Source of the DNA: UBA9732 sp045116915
Lineage (GTDB): Bacteria; Spirochaetota; Spirochaetia; Sphaerochaetales; Sphaerochaetaceae
DNA length: 9,039 nt
Direction of reading: 5' to 3'
Assembly: GCA_045116915.1 (NCBI GenBank)
Contig: JBGUMQ010000005.1
Coordinates: 1 to 9,039 of the forward strand
This document shows, in pieces, positions 1 through 7,120 of the stretch. Each line of letters starts with the position of its first letter. The stretch's first letter is position 1. The position numbers were made by a program, and so were the translations under genes. The notes under the pieces were generated by a model that saw nothing but the letters and a program-made list of their open reading frames with translations, made no database searches and was not told where the DNA came from.

Positions 1-300
1 CCGTCCGCACAGCTGGTCATGGTCACACCCGGCCACAGATTCGACGACGCCACGAACCCGCCCGAGGAGAAATTCACAAAACTCGGCCTGGTGGGGAGAC
101 CCCTTGAGGACTATATCGATGCCATAGAGCGCATCGCATCATCCTACGGCGTTCCCGTGCTGAATCTGATGGCGAAGCTGGGCATCGATCCCAAGAAGCC
201 CGAGGACCGCGAGAAGTACACGCTGGACGGCCTTCATTACAACGACCTGGGACATGTCAGGGTCGCGCAGTGCATGATGGAGTTCCTGCGCAGTCTCTGA
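1..300 (+). CDS. SGNH/GDSL-family hydrolase, C-terminal part (5' end outside window)
   Basis: The reading frame is open from the first base (PSAQLVMVTPG...) to a TGA at 298-300, so about 99 C-terminal residues are visible and the start lies upstream. The end of the fragment contains LDGLHYNDLGH. This matches block V of SGNH/GDSL esterases and lipases, in which the Asp (visible residue 76) and His (79) complete the Ser-Asp-His triad, and the LGH that follows is typical. The preceding VPVLNLM segment, before an acidic, lysine-rich stretch, also fits the last strand of the SGNH fold. The nucleophile Ser block and the Gly and Asn blocks are not in view, so substrate (acetylated sugar, lipid or other ester), secretion and true length cannot be judged. 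The 64-bp gap to the aconitase gene contains a plausible promoter, so the two genes are probably separate units. Confidence 0.8.
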   Translation, partial: PSAQLVMVTPGHRFDDATNPPEEKFTKLGLVGRPLEDYIDAIERIASSYGVPVLNLMAKLGIDPKKPEDREKYTLDGLHYNDLGHVRVAQCMMEFLRSL

Positions 301-304
301 GCTG

Positions 305-334
305 TTGCATATCAATGCAGTAAAATAGTATAAA
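305..334 (+). promoter_or_regulatory. Candidate sigma-70-like promoter for acn-icd
   Basis: TTGCAT (305-310) and TATAAA (329-334) are separated by 18 bp, upstream of the aconitase start at 365. The -10 matches consensus at five of six positions; the -35 is weaker, with only the TTG firmly matching. The short gap after the preceding stop codon is clearly AT-richer than the flanking genes. This is a sequence prediction only. Confidence 0.4.
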
Positions 335-364
335 TATCAGTGTAATTCCACTTCGGAGGCTGAT

Positions 365-2310
365 ATGGGACTCGGTGTTGCATATAAGATTCTTTCATCG
401 CATCTTGTCGGCGGTGTTCTTGAGGCCGGCTCGGCCATAGACATCCACATAGACCAGACACTCACGCAGGATGCCACGGGAACCATGGCCTACCTCCAGT
501 TCGAGTCCCTGGGGCTCGACAGGGTGCGCAACGAGCTTGCCGTGAGCTATGTGGACCACAACACCGTCCAGGTCGGATTCGAGAATGCCGATGACCACGA
601 CTACCTGCGCACAGTCGCAAAGGCCAAGGGTGTCGTCTTCTCCCGTCCCGGAAACGGAATCTGCCATCAGGTCCATCTGGAGCGCTTCGGAAAGCCGGGG
701 AAGACCCTGATCGGATCCGATTCCCATACTCCGACAGGCGGCGGCATAGGGATGATCGCCATCGGGGCCGGCGGCCTTGATGTCGCCCTCGCCATGGCCG
801 GAGTCCCGTTCTCCATAATCTGCCCGCGCGTGATCGAGATCCGCCTGACAGGTGAATTGCGCCCGTTCTGCACCGCCAAGGATGTGATACTCACCGTCCT
901 GGAGAAGTTCGGAGTCAAAGGCAATGTGAATACGGTGTTCGAGTACACGGGTCCTGGAGTGGCATCGCTGAGCATCCCCGAAAGGGCCACGATCTGCAAC
1001 ATGGGAGCCGAGTGCGGTGTCACGACATCCGTTTTCCCGTCCGACAGTACAACAAGGGAATTCCTGAAGGCCCAGGGAAGGGAAGGGGACTACTCTCCGC
1101 TTGCGGCCGATTCCGATGCCGTCTACGACGGTCTGTTCGAGATCGATCTTTCGGCTGTGGTCCCGATGGCCGCATGCCCGCATTCCCCGGGCAATGTGAA
1201 GAAGGTCAGTGAGATCGCAGGATTACATGTCAATCAGGTCGCCATCGGTTCATGCACGAACTCGTCGTATGCCGATCTGTACAAGGTGGGACGGATACTC
1301 GAGGACCACAAGGTGGCTCCCGGTCTCAGCCTCGGAATCGCGCCGGGCTCACGCGAGGTCCTTCAGATGATCGCCTCCGACGGAACCTTGTCCAGGATGG
1401 TCTGCGCAGGTGCGCGCATACTGGAAAGCGCCTGTGGATTCTGCATCGGAAACCATTTCTCCCCGGACACGGGGGGTGTCAGCCTCAGGACCAACAACCG
1501 CAATTTCGAAGGACGCTCCGGAACCAAGGACGCACAGGTCTACCTTGTCAGTCCTGAGACGGCGGCGGTCAGCGCGGTGTTTGGAGTGATAACCGATCCT
1601 ACCACTGTAGAACTGCCGAAGATGGCTGTCCCTGCAGTCGAAAGGTATATATTCGATGATAATCTTTTCATATTTCCTGATTCGGAAGAAAAGCCCGAGC
1701 CGATCATGCGCGGTCCGAACATCGGGAATCCGCCCGACTGCAGGCCTCTGTCCGACTCAATCAGAGCCGAGGTCACGCTCAAGGTGGGCGACAAGATCAC
1801 GACCGACCACATCATGCCTGCAGGTGCAAGGCTGAAGTACAGGTCCAACATAGAGAAGTACGCATCGTTCGTATTCGAGCCCGTAGATCCGTCGTTCAGC
1901 ACAAGAGCGCTGACCAACAAGGCTGAAGGCATGGGCAATGTCGTTGTAGCTGGCCTCAGCTACGGCCAGGGATCTTCCCGAGAGCATGCCGCAATCTGTC
2001 CGATGTTCCTGGGCGTCAAGGCCGTGCTTGCCCTCTCCATCGAGCGCATCCACCAGGCGAACCTCTGCAATTTCGGAATCCTGCCGCTCACGTTCCTGGA
2101 CATCCGGGACTACGAGAGAATCAACCAGCATGACACGATCGAAATTGAGAATGCCGTGGATCAGGTCCGCAGAGGGGATACGATAACCGTGAGGAACGTA
2201 ACGGGAAACTACGAATTCAACATGCATCTGGAGGCCTCGGAGCTCCAGAAGGCTATGCTCATCGCAGGAGGCCGTCTGAATCAGATCAAGGACAGCCTGA
2301 AAGGGGAATA

Positions 2311-2311
<1 letters not shown>
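365..2311 (+). CDS. acn: Aconitate hydratase (aconitase), short bacterial type
   Basis: Converts citrate to isocitrate through cis-aconitate in the cytoplasm using a [4Fe-4S] cluster. The 648-residue protein is shorter than AcnA (about 890) and matches the compact, roughly 650-residue bacterial type. The cluster ligands are visible: Cys297 in GSCTNSS, and Cys357 and Cys360 in ACGFC. Substrate-binding segments are GSDSHTPTGGG (117-127), TNNRNFEGRSG (376-386), DHIMPAGA (481-488) and YGQGSSREHAA (533-543). The large three-domain part covers about 1-420, a linker follows, and the swivel domain covers about 450-648. The start is ATG 365, with GGAGG at 355-359 and a 5-nt spacer. The stop codon overlaps the icd start, so the pair is translationally coupled. 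Homoaconitase or isopropylmalate dehydratase is a formal alternative, but the fused large and small subunits and the icd partner favour aconitase. Iron-sulfur chemistry implies low-oxygen or repaired conditions. Confidence 0.95.
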
Positions 2312-3501
<1,190 letters not shown>

Positions 3502-3521
3502 CTCATTCTGAACGTGAAAAA

Positions 3522-3542
3522 GCAAAAGAAACTATCTTTTGC
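3522..3542 (+). terminator. Candidate hairpin terminator after icd
   Basis: An 8-bp stem, GCAAAAGA (3522-3529) with TCTTTTGC (3535-3542), encloses a 5-nt loop 20 bases past the icd stop. The following bases (AATTATTT) are a poor U-tract, so a rho-independent terminator is possible but weak. The arms recur further downstream (3573-3580 and 3602-3609). Confidence 0.35.
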
Positions 3543-3640
3543 AATTATTTGCAAGGTCGAAAAACCAACTTATGCAAAAGAAATCAACGTTTAGAAACCG
3601 ACTTTTGCAAATCGTTAGTATTAAATGTAATTCCTTTGTA

Positions 3641-3669
3641 TTGCTATTAGCTAGTTTATGAAATACAAT
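3641..3669 (+). promoter_or_regulatory. Predicted promoter of the antitoxin gene
   Basis: TTGCTA (3641-3646) and TACAAT (3664-3669) lie exactly 17 bp apart. The -10 matches consensus at five of six positions and the -35 at four. Transcription would begin near 3676, leaving about 23 nt that include the ribosome binding site AAGGAG (3687-3692) before ATG 3699. This geometry argues against the in-frame TTG at 3669 as a start, because it lies in the -10 box. Confidence 0.6.
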
Positions 3670-3674
3670 TGTAT
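3663..3674. promoter_or_regulatory. 12-bp perfect palindrome over the -10 box, candidate antitoxin operator
   Basis: ATACAATTGTAT reads the same on both strands and covers the predicted -10 hexamer. RelB/DinJ proteins have an N-terminal ribbon-helix-helix fold and commonly repress their own promoter by binding short palindromes at this position. Binding by this protein is inferred. Confidence 0.5.
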
Positions 3675-3698
3675 AGAAGGAAATCAAAGGAGTTGAAA

Positions 3699-4040
3699 AT
3701 GCAGAGAACGGCATCAAGAACATCAAGCATATTCACAAGAATCGATCCTGAAACAAAAAACCAAGCAGAGGTGATTCTAGAAAAACTCGGGATTCCACTA
3801 TCAAATGCTATATGCATGTTTCTCAAACAAGTTGTGCTTCAGAACGGCATACCGTTTGAAATGAAACTTCCCTCTGATTGCGTTCCCGTATCTTTCGGCT
3901 CTCTAACCAGGGAGCAGTTTGATGCGGAGATGAGAAAAGGATTTGATGATATTGCTTCCGGCCGTCTCCATTCCGCTGAATCGGTAGAGTCTGAAATCAA
4001 AGGAATGATTGAACATGAAAACAACTCTTATTTACACTGA
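3699..4040 (+). CDS. RelB/DinJ-family antitoxin
   Basis: A 113-residue protein. Its N-terminal half follows the DinJ pattern: a short strand (SSIFTRID, 8-15), a helix (PETKNQAEVILEKLG), then LSNAICMFLKQVVLQNGIPFEM, which is the ribbon-helix-helix DNA-binding and dimerisation part. The acidic C-terminal half (LTREQFDAEMRKGFDDIASG and onward) would wrap and neutralise a toxin and is typically protease-sensitive. The start is ATG 3699, with AAGGAG at 3687-3692; the in-frame TTG at 3669 lies inside the promoter. The gene end overlaps by 26 bp the start of a RelE/ParE-like toxin frame, the usual coupling, but that toxin is broken. The gene therefore looks like an orphan antitoxin. It may persist as a repressor, as protection against a related toxin elsewhere, or simply as a relic. 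The family call is firm; any retained role is inference. Confidence 0.85.
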   Translation: MQRTASRTSSIFTRIDPETKNQAEVILEKLGIPLSNAICMFLKQVVLQNGIPFEMKLPSDCVPVSFGSLTREQFDAEMRKGFDDIASGRLHSAESVESEIKGMIEHENNSYLH

Positions 4041-4205
4041 ATCGGCTAGAAACGATTTGAAATCAATCTATTCCTATATCTCTACAAGTATGATTCAAAA
4101 GCTTCCTCAATTACTATAATACGAGTCATGTATGGAGGAAGAGATATAAGTCAGCAGATGGAAGAAGCATCCCAAGTGAAAGAACCTTCAGTCTGTTATG
4201 CATGA
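4015..4205 (+). pseudogene. RelE/ParE-type toxin remnant with internal deletion and frame change
   Basis: From ATG 4015 (AAAGGA at 3999-4004 upstream) the frame reads MKTTLIYTESARNDLKSIYS and continues YIS. This is the beta-1/helix-1 start of RelE/ParE-superfamily toxins. It stops at TAA 4117-4119 after 34 codons. In another frame, bases 4110-4205 encode ITIIRVMYGGRDISQQMEEA, the conserved C-terminal strand of the same family (IIRVMYGGRDI). Family members run about 100 residues, so roughly 50-60 central codons are missing. The frame also shifts at a junction near 4080-4095. The central beta-sheet and most catalytic positions are absent, so an active toxin is very unlikely. An assembly error is possible but would need a clean loss of about 160-180 bp. 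Confidence 0.75.
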
Positions 4206-4246
4206 ATGTAGAGAACAACTCCGCAAAGGCCTCAAAAAGGACTGTT

Positions 4247-4267
4247 ATAGGAGAAGAAGACTCCTAT
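4247..4267 (-). terminator. Candidate hairpin terminator downstream of citrate synthase
   Basis: A 7-bp stem, ATAGGAG (4247-4253) with CTCCTAT (4261-4267), has a 7-nt loop. On the - strand it lies 53 nt beyond the gltA stop and is followed, after 9 nt, by a CCTTTTT tract. The separation of stem and T-run makes it atypical. It is nested inside a 9-bp inverted repeat (4219-4227 and 4287-4295). Confidence 0.35.
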
Positions 4268-4320
4268 GATGATCCCAAAAGCAGGGTTTGCGGAGAACTC
4301 GACAAAGATCCGTTTGCAAA

Positions 4321-5622
4321 TTACGGGCGCTGGTTGATGGGAATCACCTCGCGGGCCTGCGGGCCGACGTAGACCTGGCGCGGGCGACCGAGCTTCTGGT
4401 GTATGTCGTGCCTCCATTCGAGCCAGTGCGCGATCCAGCCCGGCGTCCTTCCCATGGCGAAGAGGACGGTGAACATCTGCTGCGGGAAGCCCATCATGTG
4501 GAACATGATTCCGGTGTAGAAATCGATGTTCGGATACAGGTGCCGCTCGATGAAGTAGTCGTCGGTCAGGGCCTTCTCCTCCAGCTTGAGGGCGACCTCC
4601 AGCAGCTTGTCCTCGTGATGGTCGGAATTCAATAGCTCGATGTTCATCTTCTTGGCGATTCGAGCGCGCGGATCCAGCGTCTTGTAGACCCTGTGGCCGA
4701 AGCCCGAGAGCACGAACGGATTGCTCTTATCCTTGGCTTTCTCGATCACGCTGTCTACGGACAAACCGTTGTCCACAATGTCTTTGAGCATGGCCATGAC
4801 CGCCTGGTTGGCACCGCCGTGCTTGGGTCCCCACAGAGCGCAGACACCTGCGGCGACCGATGCGTAGAGGTTGGCCTCCGACGATCCGACAAGACGCACG
4901 GCGGATGTGGAGCAGTTCTGCTCGTGGTCTCCGTGGAGGATCAGCAGCTTGTTCAGGATGTTCACATGCGCCGGATCCGGATGGTAGTTGTTGACCGGTG
5001 TGTGGAACATCATGTTCAGGAAGTTCTCGCAGTACTTGTACTCCCAGCGCGGGTCCACGAAATCCAGACCGTTGGCCTGGCGGTAGATGAACGCGGCGAT
5101 GGTCCTCATCTTGGACAGCATGCGTGTCACGGTAAGGTCGATGTTGTCCTCCGGGTCGCGCTCCTCCATCTCCGGATAGAAGGCCGAAAGCGATGCCACC
5201 ATGCTGGCCAGGATGCTCATCGGATGGGCATCCTGAGGGTAGGAGCGGAAGAAATTGCGCATGTTGTAGTGCAGCATCGAGTGCTTGTTCAGCAACTGCT
5301 GGTAGTTCTGTCTTTCGGAGACATTGGGAAGCACCCCCTTGACCAGAAGGTGGGCGACCTCGATGAAGTCGCAGTTCTGCACAAGGTCCTCGATGTCGTA
5401 GCCCCTGTAGCGCAGGATGCCTTTCTCTCCGTCTATGTAGCAGATCTCGGACATGCACGAACCTGTGTTCATGAAGCCCGGGTCATATGTGATGTAGCCC
5501 GTACCGGCGCGGAGTTTCTCTATGTCTATGCTGTGATTGCCCATGTTGTCGGTTATGACATCGAGGGCTATGTCCCCTCGGTCAGGCAGGATCAGATGCG
5601 CTTTCTGCTTGTCGACAGTCAC
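4321..5622 (-). CDS. gltA: Citrate synthase, type II (hexameric Gram-negative type)
   Basis: Condenses oxaloacetate and acetyl-CoA to citrate in the cytoplasm. The 433 residues align end to end with E. coli GltA (427 aa). Catalytic residues are His268 (WGPKHGGAN), His310 (GFGHRVYK) and Asp367 (YPNIDFYTG). Oxaloacetate-binding arginines include Arg319 (DPRA), Arg392 and Arg413. The N-terminal extension and the LNMMF and HGDHEQNCSTS segments mark type II enzymes. Several residues of the E. coli NADH allosteric site are kept (His114, Tyr149, Arg167, Lys171), but Arg109 is Lys113, Thr111 is Ser115, Asn189 is Trp193 and Cys206 is Val210. The start is GTG (complement of 5620-5622), with GGAGG 6 nt upstream (complement of 5629-5633). 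The frame stays open far upstream, opposite the HAD gene, but that extension has no family homology. The gene converges on acn-icd rather than joining it. Confidence 0.95.
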   Translation of the reverse strand: MTVDKQKAHLILPDRGDIALDVITDNMGNHSIDIEKLRAGTGYITYDPGFMNTGSCMSEICYIDGEKGILRYRGYDIEDLVQNCDFIEVAHLLVKGVLPNVSERQNYQQLLNKHSMLHYNMRNFFRSYPQDAHPMSILASMVASLSAFYPEMEERDPEDNIDLTVTRMLSKMRTIAAFIYRQANGLDFVDPRWEYKYCENFLNMMFHTPVNNYHPDPAHVNILNKLLILHGDHEQNCSTSAVRLVGSSEANLYASVAAGVCALWGPKHGGANQAVMAMLKDIVDNGLSVDSVIEKAKDKSNPFVLSGFGHRVYKTLDPRARIAKKMNIELLNSDHHEDKLLEVALKLEEKALTDDYFIERHLYPNIDFYTGIMFHMMGFPQQMFTVLFAMGRTPGWIAHWLEWRHDIHQKLGRPRQVYVGPQAREVIPINQRP

Positions 5623-5654
5623 TGTATGCCTCCGGAATGCATTTATTTTCAATA

Positions 5655-5683
5655 ATTGTTCGATTTTCCGTATGTTAATGCAA
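5655..5683 (-). promoter_or_regulatory. Candidate promoter of citrate synthase
   Basis: Read on the - strand, TTGCAT (complement of 5678-5683) and AACAAT (complement of 5655-5660) are 17 bp apart, giving a leader of about 25 nt before the GTG start with its GGAGG. Both hexamers are imperfect, so confidence is limited. The tandem repeats begin 14 bp upstream of this -35. Confidence 0.35.
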
Positions 5684-5696
5684 AAGCCTGTCTTTG

Positions 5697-5740
5697 TGAA
5701 GAGCCGGTGAAGAGCCGGTGAAGAGCCTGTGAATATCCGG
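5697..5740. repeat. Four tandem 11-bp repeats in the gltA/HAD divergent region
   Basis: Unit TGAAGAGCCGG occurs at 5697-5707 and 5708-5718 (identical), 5719-5729 (one change, TGAAGAGCCTG) and 5730-5740 (two changes, TGAATATCCGG). The last copy abuts the -35 hexamer of the HAD promoter. The period of 11 bp places each copy on nearly the same face of the helix, as expected for an array of regulator sites. Simple replication slippage is the alternative origin. Confidence 0.85.
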
Positions 5741-5755
5741 TTGGAAATACCGGAT
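5735..5755. repeat. Inverted repeat flanking the HAD gene -35 element
   Basis: ATCCGG (5735-5740) and CCGGAT (5750-5755) are perfect 6-bp inverted arms around a 9-bp centre that contains the -35 TTGGAA. The position suits a repressor operator. The left arm is also the end of the fourth 11-bp repeat. The arms are short, so chance remains possible. Confidence 0.4.
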
Positions 5756-5769
5756 CTGAACACTATAAT
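5741..5769 (+). promoter_or_regulatory. Predicted promoter of the HAD gene, apparently giving a leaderless transcript
   Basis: TTGGAA (5741-5746) and a perfect TATAAT (5764-5769) are 17 bp apart. The ATG of the HAD gene begins at 5776, six bases after the -10 box, which is where transcription would be expected to start. The mRNA would then have little or no 5' leader. GGAG at 5770-5773 lies only 2 nt before the ATG, too close to act as a normal ribosome binding site. Confidence 0.65.
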
Positions 5770-5775
5770 GGAGAC

Positions 5776-6399
5776 ATGAGTGAGATAAGGAACGTGGTAT
5801 TCGATCTCGGCGGGGTCATGATCAACTACAATCCCGGCCAGTTCATCGCCGACATGGGATATGAGGGAAAGTATGCGGAAGAATTGCGCGACGCCATCTT
5901 CTACGACCCGCTGTGGGAAGACATGGACAGGGGCCGTTTCGAAAGCTATGAGCAGGCGCTTCCGGAGTTCATAAAGCATCATCCGCACCTTGAGAAGGAT
6001 ATAAGACGATTCTTCAGGCCCGACTGGTTCGAGGTCTACACTGTAAAGCAGGATACCGAGCGCCTTCTCTACGACTGGGTGTACGACAAGGGGTACGACA
6101 TCTACATCCTTTCCAACTTCAGCAAGGACGGATTCGCTTACGTGGAGAAGAAATACCCGTTCTTCAAAAAGGCAAGGGGCAAGGTCGTGTCCGCCTACGA
6201 GAAGTGCATCAAGCCGTATCCGGAAATCTACAGGATCCTCCTGGACCGCTACGGTCTCAGGCCTGAGGAGAGCGTCTTCATAGACGACTACCAGCCCAAT
6301 GTCGACGGTGCCATCGCCGTGGGCATGAAAAGCTTCCGCTTCGTGGATCCGATGGATGCCAGACACCGGCTCATGACGATGGGAGTGGGAACAATCTGA
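5776..6399 (+). CDS. HAD-superfamily hydrolase, YihX-like phosphatase
   Basis: A 207-residue cytoplasmic HAD subfamily IA protein. Motif I is VVFDLGGVMI with nucleophile Asp10. Motif II is Ser113 in YILSNFS, motif III is Lys147 in IKPYPEIY, and motif IV is VFIDDYQPN with Asp170 and Asp171 for magnesium. A helical cap lies between about residues 16 and 90. The position two after the nucleophile is Gly12 instead of the usual Asp of DxD; E. coli YihX (alpha-glucose-1-phosphate phosphatase) shares the DLG form, so this need not mean loss of activity. A small sugar phosphate is a reasonable substrate guess, but the sequence does not fix it. The start has strong N-terminal homology to the family, yet no well-spaced ribosome site; a strong promoter ends six bases before it. 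It is transcribed divergently from gltA and lies 117 bp before hpt. Confidence 0.88.
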   Translation: MSEIRNVVFDLGGVMINYNPGQFIADMGYEGKYAEELRDAIFYDPLWEDMDRGRFESYEQALPEFIKHHPHLEKDIRRFFRPDWFEVYTVKQDTERLLYDWVYDKGYDIYILSNFSKDGFAYVEKKYPFFKKARGKVVSAYEKCIKPYPEIYRILLDRYGLRPEESVFIDDYQPNVDGAIAVGMKSFRFVDPMDARHRLMTMGVGTI

Positions 6400-6452
6400 C
6401 GTTTTCTGCAACATCGACCGGTTGAATCCGCAACAAATGCGTGTAATAGGTC

Positions 6453-6470
6453 CATACGTGCGCGCGCATG
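6453..6470. other. 18-bp alternating pyrimidine-purine tract (possible Z-DNA site)
   Basis: Bases 6453-6470 alternate strictly pyrimidine-purine, with a central TGCGCGCGCA palindrome at 6459-6468. Such CG/CA/TG/TA alternation is the pattern that converts most readily to left-handed DNA under negative supercoiling. It also forms a near-perfect palindrome that a dimeric protein could bind. It lies just upstream of the candidate hpt promoter. Confidence 0.5.
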
Positions 6471-6471
6471 G

Positions 6472-6500
6472 TTGCCATAGATGTCGTATTTCTTTATCCT
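6472..6500 (+). promoter_or_regulatory. Candidate promoter of the hpt-purA-purB cluster
   Basis: TTGCCA (6472-6477, five of six to consensus) and TATCCT (6495-6500, four of six) are separated by 17 bp. The start of transcription would fall near 6507, only about 10 nt before the hpt ATG at 6517 and at the ribosome binding site itself. This is tight, so a promoter further upstream or read-through from the HAD gene is also possible. Confidence 0.4.
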
Positions 6501-6516
6501 TGGAACGGAGGATCAG

Positions 6517-7089
6517 ATGCAGTCAATCCGTTCAATTGCGATCCCGCCGCTTACGCCGGATCTTGAGAGGGTCCTGATCGATGCAGAAACGATTCAGAGA
6601 CGCGTTACCGAACTGGCAAACCAGATAAACAAAGATTATGCAGGCATAGAGAAGCCCCTGATCCTTGTAGGGGTTCTGAAGGGCTCGTTCATCTACCTTG
6701 CCGACCTGTGCAGGAAGCTCACTGTCCCGCATGTGGTCGACTTCATCGCCGTATCGAGCTACGGCAAGGGCTCCGAGTCCACAGGAAACGTCAGGCTTCT
6801 GATGGATACCCGTGAGAACCTGGAGGACCATGACGTGCTGATCGTCGAGGATATCCTCGATACGGGCTACACCCTGGACTACCTTGTAAGGAACTTCACC
6901 GCACGCGGAACGAAGTCGGTCAACACGACGGTTCTCCTGGAGAAGCCGGACCGCCACGTCGTCCACGTGGACCTGAAGTATGTCGGTTTCACGATCCCCG
7001 ATGTATGGGTCGTGGGATATGGACTGGATTACGGCGAGCAGTACAGGACGCTGCCGTATATCGCCGAGATGCGTGTTCCCCAGAAGTGA
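6517..7089 (+). CDS. hpt: Hypoxanthine phosphoribosyltransferase
   Basis: Transfers the phosphoribosyl group of PRPP to hypoxanthine (often also guanine) to form IMP or GMP. The protein has 190 residues, close to the usual 180. The PRPP loop is VLIVEDILDTGYTL (107-120), with the paired acidic residues Glu111-Asp112. Also visible are the GVLKGSFIYLADL segment (52-64), SSYG in the flexible loop (80-83) and IPDVWVVGYGLDY (160-172), in which Trp164 would stack on the purine and Asp171 matches a conserved base-pocket residue of human HPRT. The start is ATG 6517, preceded by GGAGG (6507-6511) at 5 nt. The in-frame ATG at 6481 has no ribosome site and would overlap the candidate promoter. The purA gene follows after 31 bp, which suggests an operon feeding IMP directly to PurA. 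Confidence 0.93.
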   Translation: MQSIRSIAIPPLTPDLERVLIDAETIQRRVTELANQINKDYAGIEKPLILVGVLKGSFIYLADLCRKLTVPHVVDFIAVSSYGKGSESTGNVRLLMDTRENLEDHDVLIVEDILDTGYTLDYLVRNFTARGTKSVNTTVLLEKPDRHVVHVDLKYVGFTIPDVWVVGYGLDYGEQYRTLPYIAEMRVPQK

Positions 7090-7120
7090 ACAGAAACGAA
7101 CAGAAAGGAAGAGGTGAAAG

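Larger units (their letters stand above)
3502..4320. other. AT-rich patch with a decayed toxin-antitoxin module between convergent TCA genes
   Basis: Between the icd stop and the citrate synthase stop, base composition shifts visibly to AT-rich, with long A and T runs and codons such as AAA, ATT and TTT that are rare in the flanking genes. The patch holds an antitoxin gene, a broken toxin gene and several inverted repeats. The composition and gene type suggest horizontal acquisition. I see no transposase, integrase, tRNA or clear target-site duplication. Bases 4206-4320 hold no convincing gene, only inverted repeats. Confidence 0.6.

Noticed and set aside
3669..3698. An in-frame TTG start for the antitoxin at 3669.
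   Set aside because: It lies inside the predicted -10 box and the palindrome, and ATG 3699 has AAGGAG upstream at normal spacing.
3532..3726. A 64-residue - strand frame in the AT-rich patch.
   Set aside because: It overlaps the antitoxin promoter and start, has no ribosome site I can see and no recognisable motif; probably chance in AT-rich DNA.
3605..4321. TTTGCAAAT at 3605-3613 and again at 4313-4321, considered as a 9-bp target-site duplication around the toxin-antitoxin patch.
   Set aside because: The word is a low-complexity near-palindrome, related TTGCAA words occur several times nearby, and there is no transposase or terminal inverted repeat to support insertion.
4693..5655. A 320-residue + strand frame opposite citrate synthase.
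   Set aside because: It has no recognisable family signature, is rich in Val, His and Arg as expected for antisense of a GC-rich gene, and fully overlaps a confident gene.
5697..5740. The tandem 11-bp units considered as a CRISPR-like array.
   Set aside because: The units are directly contiguous without spacers and far too short for CRISPR repeats.
4321..6414. A 697-residue reading frame on the - strand that begins opposite the HAD gene and runs into citrate synthase.
   Set aside because: Only the part from GTG 5622 has citrate synthase homology and a ribosome site. The upstream part is the antisense of the HAD gene plus the intergenic repeats, open by codon bias, so it is not a fusion protein.
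6481..6516. An upstream in-frame ATG for hpt at 6481 adding 12 residues.
   Set aside because: It has no ribosome binding site and overlaps the candidate promoter, whereas ATG 6517 has GGAGG at ideal spacing and gives a family-typical N-terminus.
7088..7106. GAACAGAAA repeated at 7088-7096 and 7098-7106 between hpt and purA.
   Set aside because: Two short purine-rich copies next to a ribosome site are easily explained by leader composition; no further copies or symmetry.
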